Assembly (NCBI RefSeq): GCF_000002425.4
Contig: NC_037270.1
Span: 1,549,765-1,613,764 of the forward strand
Length of the DNA: 64,000 nucleotides
From: Physcomitrium patens
Lineage: Eukaryota > Streptophyta > Bryopsida > Funariales > Funariaceae
Direction of reading: 5' to 3'
Shown here: one piece after another, positions 1 through 11,725 of the stretch
How positions within the stretch are numbered: the stretch's first letter is position 1
How the letters are laid out: each line of letters starts with the position of its first letter
Notes under the pieces: generated by a model
Database searches by the model: none
What the model was told of the DNA's origin: nothing
The model's input: the letters and a program-made list of their open reading frames with translations, nothing else
Program-made: the position numbers and the translations under genes

Positions 1-1368
1 AAGCTCTTCAAAAAATATCTTGTCTGCCTTATTAAGATTTGATACTGAATAGAATTTTGTTCCAACATCATCAATATCTTCAATCATCTCGTCTTCTCTT
101 TCATATACTGCTCGAGATAACATATCTGCTACGGGATTCTCTTTTTCCGCAACATGCTTAAATTCTGGATTTAGTGATTTGATATAAGCAATCTATCTCA
201 ACATCGTAATATCTGGTGTTGTACAATTGCTAATCATTCTAAGTAAAGGCAAACAATTTGTTTCAATTATCACCATAGCTCAAATCAAATAATCATTTTT
301 AGCTTTCATAGCTGAAACAACTCTCCATAGTTCCCTTTTTACCTGTAAATATGCACATTAGCGAGTATTTAAAACTTTAGCTCCAAATCGCACTGCAAAT
401 CTATGTCCATTCAAGTCATCTTGACCTACAATCCATCTAATGGCAATCAGACTAGTATCCACAGTAAGAATCACTAGTCTGTTCCTCTTATAATCAATTT
501 TTCTCAACACTGGAGGCAATATCAATAATTTCTTCAAACTTTGTACTGCTTTAACATGCTTTTCTTTCCATTTAAATCGATAGTCGTTGCGTAATAGTTC
601 ATATAATGGATCTGCTATGTGTACATAATGAGGAATCTAAATAAAATAAAATATACATGTACCTAAAAACCTACGAACCTCCATTAAAGAACTACAATCC
701 TCTTTCATTCTCTCAATCACATCAACCTTAGTTAGATCTGGTTTTCTTCCATAAAATCCACACAGATGCCCAACAATCACAACTTCTTGTACTCCAAATG
801 TAGATTTTGTACCCAATAATGTAAGATGAACTTCTCCAAGCCAAGTCAATATTTTTTTACAATCTTGTATATGATCAGCAATATACTTGCGACACCCCTT
901 TTTATCTAAAGTTTCATCCTTGTCTTCTTTTTTGCACCCCTTTATAGAAACATCATCTAAAAAAGGCATAATCTTCTCTTGAATAAAATCTCTCAATACC
1001 TTATTTATCCCGTTCATCATTTGCATAACTGACTTAGTTGCACCTTGAGGAAGAGTACACATTCTAACTAATCCAAGTGGTGTTCTTATCGTTATCATAT
1101 CTCTACTTCCTTCTGTAAGTTTAAATTGATCATAGCCCGAATATAAATCACCCATTGAATAAATTGCCCTTTCAGCAAACGCCTCAGTAAATTCATCTAT
1201 TATAGGCCCAATTCCTGCATTCCTGATAGTTACTGCATTCATTGGTTGCATATCTTGAATAAAACATAATGATCCATTTTTCTTAAGCACTGTAAACCAT
1301 CGACTAAAATATGGTACAAAAGAGAGCTCCAAAATCTTCATCTTTATCTTTTCTTTTAATAATTCCAC
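1..1368 (-). mobile_element. reverse transcriptase and RNase H region of the family A gypsy element
   Basis: The longest open stretch (637-1368) reads as the palm of a gypsy reverse transcriptase: a conserved fingers motif followed by LPQGA and the FLDD catalytic signature of the YxDD type. Left of it, 1-560 on the same strand reads as RNase H with the typical D...E...D spacing and an ADMLSR-like end. It copies element RNA into DNA in cytoplasmic particles. Part of a broken fossil element. Confidence 0.8.
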
Positions 1369-1482
1369 TAAACTTGGTAAATATGTCCTTAGTATTAGAA
1401 TTGGCTTTAGATTTCAAGGTACATGTGGTACAGTGAAAATAACCATAGGTGTTACAATATTTGGATCTACACACCTAATTTC

Positions 1483-2757
1483 CTAAGATTCAAAGGCAAA
1501 TGATCTACATTGTTTTGCCAACATCTCTTTGAAGCAGGTAATTTCCTTTGACAATAAAGAACCATCAGAACCAATCTTCAATTCATCAAAAGTCTCTTTA
1601 GTAAACTTGTGACCAATATTCTTTAGATCTCTCAAGCTCATTTCTCTTGATGCTTCTCCCATTTGTTCTTTAGAATCTTTTGGCAAAGGTTCGGCAATCG
1701 GTTTAACTTTCTTATCTACTATCTTATATTTTGTCTCAACTATAACCTCCAGTGCTTAAAAAGATTCAATCATATCATAAACTTCTCTTGAATGAATTGG
1801 TATAATTTTATCATCATTACCTAATTCAATAGACGTAATCAATTCCAAAAGATCCTCTAGTCCATTTTCTTCATAAATACCAATAATCTTTCCATTAACT
1901 TCTAATATTTCTAACCTATATAATTCTCTTTCAATAGTACTTAATTTCTTTCTTTTTTTTCTTTTTAAGTCATCAATCTTCTTATATATAATACTTCCAT
2001 TTTTAAAAATGCTAATAAATCCTCCATTAAAGGCACCTACATCTTGCAAGAGTACCTCTTTTTTTGTACCTCTATAATCTCGCTTTATAGTGGTACCCCC
2101 AAAAAAATCCTTGAATTCTTCAATAATCCTTGGCAATGGATTTTCTCTCAATTTGTCTTGATTCTGCTCATGATTTGGAGGCATAGACAAAAATTGTATT
2201 ATCCTCCTCCCATCCTCACTACAAATTTGTACATAAGCTGAACCATCATCAAGTACCTTTATTTCCATCTGAATTGCAATAATATATGGTTGTTCCAAAA
2301 TAAGAAGATAAGATGTTGCATCTTGAACAAAAAATTTTTTCTCCCTTGCAACATCACCAATCCAAATTTTCACATTTGGGCAAGCATCATATAACTCCCT
2401 ACGAGTATTATTGGCTGTCTATATTGCCCTCCCATGCTCTATATCAATTGACCACCTTTGCTTCACATAAAGGTCTTTAGACATAAGATTTATCTTTGAA
2501 CCATAGTCAATCAAAGCAACAACCGGTTCATCTATATCTACAATCTTCACTAATGCCTCTATAGTTGCTATAGCCCAATGCTTTCGAGTATAATGACTTG
2601 AAACCTCTCTAATTTTATTACCTTGATCATCAAAACGTACCCTTTGATTATGACTCCTCGCTTCACTTGTTGATTGTTTGTAACAATTATCGAATACATC
2701 TTCTTTACCTTCGTCTATGTATGCATCAATAGCAAGATTTAATCCAGCTTCTCTCAT
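1483..2757 (-). mobile_element. protease and linker region of the family A gypsy element
   Basis: Minus-strand frames between gag and RT. A retropepsin-like stretch around 2440-2560 has the hydrophobic-hydrophobic-D-x-G-type active-site neighbourhood (ALIDYGSK) and is followed by a second strand ending in ILEQPYI near 2290, as in plant gypsy proteases. Stretches of the same sequence occur at about 36700-37240 on the plus strand. Part of a broken fossil. Confidence 0.65.
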
Positions 2758-2769
2758 TAATTGCCTCTT

Positions 2770-4555
2770 TCATTTAATACTGTCAATAATGATATCATGG
2801 AATTCTTTCTTGACAATTCTTAAAATTTCTTTCAATGTAAACTCAACCTTAGGATTGAGCACACGTTCCTCAAGCACTCTCTTTAAATCTATTGTTCCTT
2901 CAATATTAAAGAGTAGTTTATAAGTTGTCAATTTACCTTTAACTTTCATCTTCTTTACTTTTTCTTCCAATATTGTTGAAGTATCCTTTGTGGGCAATTC
3001 TTATGAAGCTGATGCACAAGCCTTATCTCCTCAAGTTTGCCTTTTAGAAGAATTTCCTTCTCTTGAATCATCAAAATTTCTTCTCCTCTTTTCTTCCATT
3101 AAAGCTTCATGTTGGCTTTTAGCAATATATGCATGTACTGACAAAGCTTCTACATGATCCTCTCAACCTGTAGCACCATGAATTATTGCAACAAATCTCA
3201 ATAAAGCTTCTTTTTTTTTGTATCGTAGAAATAGCAAAAGACCAAAGTCCATTTGGTTGAACATTTCCAATAAAATTTTGTCTGTCATCATTATCCATCT
3301 TAGTTCCATAATTTGCACCTTCTATTGCTGCAATTCCATGTGTTGTCAAATAATCTTTAACCAATGCTTTCATACCTCCTTTACCAAAGTTGGTTTGGAG
3401 AAGATCACCAGTATCTTTCAATGTAACCTTTCCATCTTTCCAAAAAACAATGCCTTATTGAACCATCTCATTAAATTTACCACAATCTTTTCAAGAATGA
3501 GAATCATCATCACATCAAATACATCTTTGCACATACTCTTGTTTAAAAGTAGCCTTTGAACTTATTATAGAAGTCTTTTTTTTAAGCCTTATAAGTTTGA
3601 TTTGAAGATCTCCCATCCCTCGTACAATCTCCTCAAGTCCAATATCTTCTTTTTTTGATGTAGCTAATGGAGGTTGGACAATAGGCACAATCAATCTTGT
3701 AGTAGGCATTGGAATCTTTGGTACTTGTACCACTCTTCGAGTATTAAACCTATCCTTTCTCCTTTCTTTCTTTGCAAGTAGTCTAATAGTGTCTTCAATA
3801 ACTCTCCACTTTGTTGTCAATCCTTCTTCTTCTTCTTCTTCTTCTTTATCTTCAAGATGAACCTCTAACTTTTCTTATAATTCTTCATTAGCAACTTGAA
3901 GAAAAAATTCAACCTTGTTTGATCCCAATGTTAATTTTTCTATTTTCGATAATCGAAAAAATTACCTTTCAAATTCTCTTAATAATTCTGTAGCTTGCAA
4001 ATTTTTGTTAGGTCACTCAATCTATTCCAAGAATGATTTCTTGGTAACTCGATCAATATCCTCCAAAAAATACTCATCCTTCAGTGCATGTGAAAATACT
4101 TCTTATGAACTTCTAAATTATCCCATAATAGACCTTATATGCTCTCTTATCTCTAATATCATAGCAAGCTCAAATAATTGAATCATCTCCTTCTCAGAAA
4201 CGCGATTCAATTCCATTTCCCACACATAACATCTTAAATATTTGAAAATATCCCTCCCATCAAATTGATCAACCTTGTTAACCATTGCTTGTAATGCTTT
4301 GATTGCCAAAACCTCTTTGTAATCATTGTCTTGTTACTATTGCATAAATAATGTAAATGCTTGAAACATTTTTGCAGTGTTTGGGTCAAGGTACATACCT
4401 TGTTCACCAGTAGAAATTCTACTTGAGGTTGCACTTAAAGATCCACTTGAAGCTCCATCCAAAGTTCCATCAAAAAGTCCAAATTCATCTTTCTTGCCTT
4501 CTTGTGCCATCAATTCCAAATAACCACAAATATAATCCAATACCTTGCATTCCAA
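2770..4555 (-). mobile_element. gag region of the family A gypsy element
   Basis: Minus-strand frames with a gag-like helical region (VDQFDGRDIFKYLRCY around 4290-4220), an acidic run encoded by a (CTT)n tract near 3823-3844, and a zinc-knuckle-like CxWC...H...C segment near 3480-3530. Gag packages the element RNA. The plus-strand copy at 34825-36350 shows the same order. Broken fossil. Confidence 0.7.
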
Positions 4556-4580
4556 ACTTTCACGTCAAATTCACCACATA

Positions 4581-5907
4581 TATCATATTACGTGTTGTTT
4601 TGCTCAAGAATACACTGGGCATTTAGCTGTGGAAGGTGAGATTATGTTTCACAAGTAGTTAAGAAACCCTAATAGGTTTCATCCATGCGAGGAGAATATA
4701 ATCTAAATTTCAATTAAAAAGTGCTTAAAACACTCTTCTTAGTAATCTTAACTATACATAAATCCCAATTACCTTATTACTTTCATATTTAAGCAATTTA
4801 GATTTTTCTTGTAAACCCCAATCCTAATCAATGAGCTTTAACAAGCTGTAACTTCCAATCTGACCGTCTACTTGATGCAAAATTTTTCATGCAATTGTCA
4901 ATGCAAGTCTTTTAAATGCTCAAGAATTTTTAGCCCAATCCAACTTATAGATTGTGAAAAAACCTCCAAAAATTGCACCAATGATACTTGGCTGCCAACT
5001 TGAAAAGTGAAGCAAATATCCCCGCAATGCTTTCTCCTTCTCCAACCGTTAACTTTGTCTCAAAATTAGTGTGTAGCTTAATCTTCAAGTCTTCCAGCAC
5101 CATGCCAATTTTCACCTTAATCTAACTGATAGATCTTCAAGTATCATAGAAACCCTATCCAACCTCAAACTGCCACCTTTCGAAATCCTCTTGAGCTAAA
5201 AACTAGATATCTCTAAATCACGCCATTAGATTATCACAAAACTTTGTATACACTTAGCAGTCCCAATAATCCAAATAATGTCAAATTTTTAATTGTAAAT
5301 GTTACACCAATTGTACGAACTAGCTAAAATTGCTAGCCCTAATTATATTATGTAAAATCCAAATCACTGATACAAACACTGACTTTGAACAATAATTGCT
5401 AAGTCCTCCAAAACCCTCTCAAAACAATTCTTATCTCCCTGAAAAGAACTTCAAGCTAACTTTCAAACTCTAACCTCCGATCTTCAAATAAAATCCTATT
5501 TTGCCCTAGGCCATCATTTTAGTGGCCAGAGGTCTCATTTCGACCTTGTCTCACAAATGGTCGACCCCCAGGTATCAATCTATCCTATCCTAAAGATTTT
5601 TTAGCCCAATCCTACTTTTAACTTAATCCTAGTACCAACTATACTAATTATTTATCTCTTCTAATCTGATTTTATTAATTTATGGTCTTTCTAAGGTAGT
5701 AGAAGAGTTTCTATAATCTAAAAGATAAAATTACTACCTAACTAACCTTCAACCTACTAATTATTAAGATAAGAAAATAACCTAAGAGGCTTTTATAAAA
5801 GCCATGTTTAGATACCAAAAATTGTAATTAAACTAAGATAATTAGATATTAACTAGAAATCCAATCTTGATTATAATTTCACTATATAGTCATATTACAT
5901 CAGGACA
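4581..5907 (-). repeat. 5' LTR of the family A gypsy element, about 1.33 kb
   Basis: On the minus strand it starts TGTCCTGATGTAA and ends near GTAATATGATA. Two further copies in the window align over the whole length (23621-24958 and 30718-32469) and one over its 3' part (33955-34750). The ends are near-inverted (TGTCAT...ATGACA in the best copies). Its right edge abuts open coding sequence of a decayed gene. The 5 bases outside are TCGTG; the matching duplicate would lie outside the window. Confidence 0.8.
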
Positions 5908-7345
5908 TCGTGCACTCTAAACAGTTGGCTCTGGAGGTTATCAATCTGTCCCATGTTATAAATCTGCAACATTGAAAGAGCTGAATTTCGATTGACTGCT
6001 GTCATTCTCTCTGCAGCTAGTTTCTGAGTCTCTAACTTTTCTCTTTTTTTAGCAACTGCTTCAAATGAAGATTTCTTAGCGGCTTCGATGGCATGCTTTA
6101 CATCCCGTTGAGCGATTTTCCACGTGTTCTGCCTCTTCCATCCTCCTGATACATCCGTTGTTCTGCATGTGACTTGACCTCTTTGGCCTCCTCTAAGTCT
6201 CTCCTCAGAGCGATAGACTGTGACTTAATGCCCTCTAATTCTTCTTGTACATGCTTTAGCTCTGATCGTAACCTCTCCGCCTCTTCACATTGATTTGATG
6301 TTTTGAATTCAAGCTCCTGCAAAGTAAGAAACAAATCTGTGAACAAAAATTCTCCAATTCTCACAAGTGCCAAGACCTCAAATTTTAGGAGCTATCGTTC
6401 TTCAACAACTTAGAAATACAGACAAAAGGCGAGGGTGCACTACAGATTCAGGTAAACAACGTCAATATCAAATTCAAGATAGAATTAGAAATTTTTTAAT
6501 AGTTGGAACGATGCAAGTTCAGCCTTCAGTCTCTCGGTCTCAGGTCGCTGTGCTGATCCACCACCTTTAGACTCATAAACCGGATTATTCTTCCAATCCA
6601 TAGTTACTGCAGAGTATCGAAAATCCTAAAATCACTCTCTGCTAATCACGTCGTTGGCAAACGTCATTCCAGCACTCCATCCTGCGGCATATACATAATA
6701 AATATAGAAAGCGGCCTCTAGCGCATCTATAGTTGTAAAATGTCCTAGACCGGGACTCTGGTGCCAGACTATCTAAATAATAAATACGTGAGTACCTGCG
6801 CATAAATTTGGAAAGCATAACATGCAAATTGCATCGAGAGGGAATGAATGCAACGTATGAGATACAAGAGAATCCCTAGCTTATAACTACCAAATGACTG
6901 GGCACTAATTGGAACTATTGTCGATCGAGGCCGCGCAAATTATCACTTAACGCAACAAGAAGCTACTATTGGAAAAAATAAAATGACAATGCAACAAAGC
7001 AGAACTAAGACCTTTCCATTGATATCAGTTCAATCGTCGTGCAAAGTTCAAACAACACATGCAACTGATGAAGACTCGAGAAACATCACCAAAGTACTTG
7101 AAAGGAGCACATAAAAGGAATTATCAAAAGAAGCAGCTCGATACTTACGAATCCAGTTATTCACTCATAGTCACGGATTCATAATGTCTGGCATAATTCA
7201 GGTGCTGAAGACCAGGACATACTAAGTAATAAAACGCTCTCTTCATTCTGATTCTTGTCAAAATTCACGATTCTAACAAATGCTCCTCTCGAGCCAAGAT
7301 GAATACGTAATTGAAGTTCTAGGAACTCAAATAGCTCACGCAATA
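5908..7345 (-). pseudogene. decayed multi-exon coiled-coil gene cut by the LTR
   Basis: Three exon-like blocks on the minus strand. Block 1 is 7345-7148 and ends in a perfect GTAAGT donor. Block 2 runs from 6772 (after TTATTTAG) to about 6488. Block 3 starts at 6316 after a good TTTGCAG acceptor and runs to the LTR edge at 5908. Block 3 encodes a charged coiled coil rich in E, K, A and Q. Block 2 encodes a hydrophobic alanine- and tyrosine-rich stretch and then a basic-acidic linker. Blocks 1 and 2 carry in-frame stops, mostly TGA where CGA would fit; block 3 changes frame near 6120-6150, and no clear donor ends block 2. I do not recognise the family. It is probably a host gene remnant; an unfamiliar retroelement gag with introns is less likely. 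Confidence 0.5.
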
Positions 7346-8400
7346 CTTGGAAAAGAAACACTGCTACAACGAACTGATATTAGTTACTAGCGTTGCAGAA
7401 GCTCAATTCCAACTGCATCAGACTCATATAATTTTCACTAATGGTCACGTGCTCGTGCAAACAAGGCTCGCGAAGCAAACCGCTAAAAAAACTTCATGGA
7501 AACTCTGCAGAATCGGGAATACAAATTACTACCAGCACCTTGCGAGTTCAAACAATTTCACACTCTCTTTCAGTCCTGATTCATTGCAGTACAACCTCAC
7601 CGTAACCAAATGACAAAAGAATTACAAACCAAGACGTACATAACGAATGGTCTCTAATCAACAATAACAAAATCTCACAACCTCTCTACAACAGCGTCAT
7701 CTCTGGTAGAGCAAACTTGTACAAGCTCTCTTCTATAGCACTACTTCTCTTCCACTTAATATTAATGCAAAATCCTAAGCATGAAAAGACTTCTTCTCAG
7801 CATAGCTGCACACATATTACCTCTCTATAATCCAATTCAAAGCAGCAAGTGACCTCATAAATGAACTAGAACTTCACTTATCACATCGTATGTTGGATTC
7901 AAGAAACACACTCAGAGAGGGACCAAGAGACTCCGAAGTGCTAAAAAGCCCTGAAAAAGAGCATTCAGGAGAGATCCTTGAGCTTCAATTTTAATGGCTT
8001 CAAGGCAGAGAAAATTCCAGACAACGCTCCTTCAATCCTACGAGCATGCTCGTATGATGTAATGCATCATACGTGCAGTGAGCACAAAACGCAATGCTAT
8101 CTCTCTCACTCAGCAAGAATACGAGTGGAATAGTTTAATGTCTAGGTGATACTCCTTTGATATTGATGTGTTATCGTGCCGATACTTGGGCTAATAGAGT
8201 GGACAGGGGTATGTACGACAACAGGCTTCCTGAAGGTTTCGGTGGCTGGAAGATGGCCGTCGGAGCAGAGATCAGAGGGGTGATAGCAACCGTGGATGAT
8301 GAGTCGGGGCGTTGGCAGCCGTTCGATAGCGCGCTGGAGTGTATGGGGTCCGCGGAGGCGATTGAATTCTCCTGCAGCCACTATCATTCATCATGATGAA
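7346..8400. other. moderately GC-rich region with unassigned reading frames
   Basis: This stretch is richer in GC than the surrounding elements and probably belongs to the decayed gene's upstream region. Both strands are open across 8142-8396 (about 80 codons each way), so the strand cannot be chosen from the sequence. A plus-strand frame of about 60 codons, charged and helical, lies at about 7813-7993 behind an AG that could be an acceptor. None has a family I recognise. It could hold the promoter and first exons of the gene remnant at 5908-7345. Confidence 0.3.
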
Positions 8401-8599
8401 TCGCACAAATCTTGTTCACACAGCATCATTGTTTGAATGGATGATGCTGTGTAAACATTGTGGTCTACCACGACTGTCTTTTCCATCCTCCATATTACAA
8501 GTGGTTTCTAATTTTGTGTGTTGCTGGATGTCATATGACAAGTAAAAAATTGCCATTGCCATCTTTATGATTTATACTACTATAAATGCTATGTTAGTA

Positions 8600-8958
8600 C
8601 TAATATGGGTGATTGCCACTGAAGCACTTTTTTGAATCTCCGAGGCTTTTGAAGCCTTCAAGGCCTTCACAGTCTTTGGAGCCTTTGGATCAAATAACAA
8701 TGCATTCTACTTTCCAATTTGAATGGCCTCTTTTTCAATAGTAATCTTGAGAGCCTCCAAAATATCATTAGTACTATCTTCTAAGATAATTGCAGCTCCC
8801 TTGCCGCTTAACTGTAGCTTTTTTTCTTCCTCCTCCATAATGAAATCTTTGGAAGGTATTCCAAATACCACAGTCCACTCTACAAATGAGGAAGCAAAGA
8901 CTTCTTCACTTACACTAGGATGTAGATACAAAGAAGAGACCTTTGTTTTTTCATGCAA
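8600..8958 (-). pseudogene. unrecognised reading frame, probably decayed
   Basis: A minus-strand frame from an ATG at 8958 runs 83 codons to a TAG at about 8707, then stays open in the same frame to about 8600. The N-terminal part is acidic (MEEEEKKL near residue 41). The part after the stop is rich in K, A and P with a KALKASKAS repeat-like run, resembling a histone-H1-like or gag-like tail. No family recognised. Continuity past one stop suggests a once longer frame. Confidence 0.25.
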
Positions 8959-8959
8959 A

Positions 8960-10895
8960 TAGATACATCAATAATACTTACAAAAATATAATATTCTTAA
9001 ACACCAACTTTCTACATAAGTATTTGTAAAAGAAAATGAATAAAAATTTGCTAAAAATACATAAAGAAGATGAAAAAGAATAAGAAATTAGATATTAACT
9101 AGAAAACCACCGTTTGATGATCAGACCACCAATTGGTATATCTTCAAGAACGGAAGCTTTGATAAAAGCACTATTACCTTCGAAAAATGAGATGAATGCA
9201 TTTTCTCAAAGTGTGATCCTCCACTACTCAATATAATCTCCAATCTTGAGAATCTAGAATTTGACATTCTAATGGATGTGATTCAAGTTGAAAGGCATCT
9301 CTTCAAACTCTTGAACTAATACATGTTTCAACTACAAGGATTGTAAAATGAGTGCATCATTAATCAAATAGAAAATAAGAAAAATAAAAAATAAAAAAAA
9401 AGTGAAAAGACTAATCTAGGCCCAAAAGGTAGTTTAAATGAGCCATTAGTCCAAAACTATTTTTTTATAGGTCTAATAGAAAAACATAACGATGAAGGAA
9501 CAAAAATAGAAGAATTCTACCACTAGAGTCACCTCACTTTGAAGTTAGAATTCATGATATCAATTGCAATCTTCTGGATTTCTTTGAGTCATATCAGACT
9601 TTGTCACAATATTCCAATGCTTTGAAATTTGTACCAATTTTTTTCAATATTATAAAGAAGATAATAAAGAATATTGACATGATGGCATTACAAAAAACAT
9701 AATTAATGTTAGTTATCAAATTTACTCATTAGTTATTTTAGGATAAAAATATATATTTAGATTACTTAAAACCACAATATATAGTGAGTAGTATAGAAAT
9801 CCTTAGTCAAATAGAAAATCAGAATGTTAGTTGTAAAAATAGAGTCTTAATAAGTCTTGGAGGTAATTATCTTAGTTGATTTAATATTTTTACTTATTAT
9901 TGAATATCAAGGATTATTTATTAAGATTAGTATTTATATTGGCCTTACATCTATATGTAGTACTTATAAATAAAATTATAAATATCAATTAATAGTTCAA
10001 AAAAACATGAAAAAAAACCTCATGTTTTTTTAGTTAGTTACATAAGAAATAGGATTTATAGTTGATTTAAATTGATTTTATCATTATAAAAAATAATAAA
10101 GTTAGAAAAATATAGCTCTATATTTATATTTATATTATAAAAAAATTATAGAAAATTTTAAATTTTATTTAGAATTTATTTTAAAAATTTAGACTTTGAT
10201 AAGAATAAATTTTATTACCTTGGGATCCATTATGAAGAAATGGAGCAAGATTTGAAAGCCACGCAAGGTTTCTCTACTAATAGGGTATTTTTAAATACTA
10301 TGATGAAGTCAAAAATGTAAAAATATTGATTTTATTAGTAGAAAATAGGAGGGCCAACAGCTAGTATAGTCCTTGTGAGAAAGGAGGTACACAAGTTCCA
10401 TATGGATTGTAGCACCTTGAAGGTAGTTAGGAAGATAAGACTAAGGCCTTATGGCCTCTCTTAAACACCCATATATATTATTTATGAGTCTTGGTGAAGT
10501 TCAAACTCTTGATCTCTTAAGCAAGTTATCCTTGAGGTAAAAATTATTTACTTAATTTTTTTTTGTTTATCTTTTATCTTTAATCTTTCATAACTTATTT
10601 ATAGTAATTTATATTTACATGTTTTTTATACTATTTAAAAGATAATAAAATTAAATTTCTAAAAATATATTTTTTACTTTTATTTTTTATTTTTTATTTT
10701 TTACTGGATAAAAATTTAGTGAATAGACTGTGACTAATTTTGTAGTGTACAATTGCTTGATTGCACTTGTTTCACTTGTTTTTGTGTTATGCTTCTTTTG
10801 TTCTTATTTTTTCTACTTCTACTTTATACCACCAATTACAAGCAACTCTTAATTGAGGCCATCTTGTAATTTGGATTGAGGGATAGAATTTACCT
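8960..10895. other. AT-rich sequence without recognisable genes
   Basis: No coding frame, RNA gene or repeat of the other families is clearly seen. The right part (about 10200-10895) may be the LTR of the gag-bearing element that follows, because a primer-binding-like site sits at 10899, but I found no second copy in the window to confirm it. Confidence 0.3.
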
Positions 10896-11091
10896 TCACA
10901 TTTTGGTGCATTTTCTAGGAGGTGGTGCTTCTAATTGTGTGTGTAAATGTGAAGTGAGTTGATTTTAATTGACCTTTTATGTAGATTATTTGAGTGAGTA
11001 TTTCAAATCTATTTTCTATCATTGGTAAGTCTTCTATCTTTCTTCATTTTTTTGTAAAAAAATCTCTTTTAATTATATAATCAAAAGATAT

Positions 11092-11098
<7 letters not shown>

Positions 11099-11122
<24 letters not shown>

Positions 11123-11123
11123 C
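11099..11123. repeat. poly-A run (25 bases)
   Basis: Uninterrupted A run in the leader of the gag-bearing fragment, directly after a T-rich stretch. Probably a slippage-prone simple repeat. Confidence 0.9.
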
Positions 11124-11564
11124 ATTTCATTGTTAGGTAGAGAGTGATTTTCTCTCGGATTTTCATCAATCAGTTTTTATGTAATTGTTATTTCACTTTG
11201 GAACTTTGTAAAGTTGTGTATCTTGATGTTATCTTTTTAAAAAGCTATCACATGTTTGAATTGGACTAAAATTGAATTTTAAGTGAATTTTTGATTAAAA
11301 AGAGATTCACTGCCTTGGCAGTTTTGTATACTCCATGTTTGAAAAAACATTTCTTAGTGCTTGTTGACTATTTTAAATTGAATTACTTTGTAGTAGAAGC
11401 ACCTGAAGGATAAACTTAGAATGGTGTAATTTTCATTAAAATTGCATCAATACTCAATTTTTGGTGATTTTTGAAGTGAAGAATAAGCTTGAAAGTTTTA
11501 AGGATTCATCATCAAGGGTGGAGCTCATCTTCAAGGATTCTCACTATCTTTCCTTGTAATTTTT

Positions 11565-11725
11565 CTAATTGAGGGTCTTTTTCTAGTAGTAGGGGGATTT
11601 AATCACTCCCTCCACCCCTCGTATCATTTTTTTTCATCTTTGTGAATTTTTAGTTGAAGGCTTTTCTCTAGTGGTAGGAAGATTTAATCACTTTCTCCAC
11701 CCTTCATATCTCTTCTATTCACAAG
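11565..11725 (+). repeat. imperfect tandem duplication, about 80-bp unit
   Basis: Two adjacent units share the core GGATTTAATCACTCCCTCC / AGATTTAATCACTTTCTCC followed by CACCCYTCRTATC. Unit 1 is about 11568-11640 and unit 2 about 11652-11722. It lies in the leader between the primer-binding-like site and gag. Confidence 0.75.

Larger units (their letters stand above)
1..5907 (-). mobile_element. Ty3/gypsy LTR retrotransposon, family A, partial
   Basis: A minus-strand gypsy element whose 3' part lies beyond the left window edge. In transcription order from the right it has an LTR (4581-5907), gag (about 4555-2770), a protease region (about 2757-1756), reverse transcriptase (about 1368-637) and RNase H reaching the window edge. 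The domain order gag-pro-RT-RH is that of Ty3/gypsy elements. The same gag and LTR recur in plus orientation at 33955-37260, so both belong to one family. The element is a broken fossil with several breaks. It may be the RLG1-type family that dominates moss genomes, but that is from memory. Confidence 0.85.

Noticed and set aside
8142-8396. Opposed frames of about 80 codons on the two strands
   Set aside because: Both are open because of GC-rich composition, one depends on a TTG start, and neither resembles a known family, so no gene call was made.
9080-9110. A 19-base match to the family A LTR (ATTAGATATTAACTAGAAA)
   Set aside because: The match does not extend on either side, so it is not evidence for another LTR copy.
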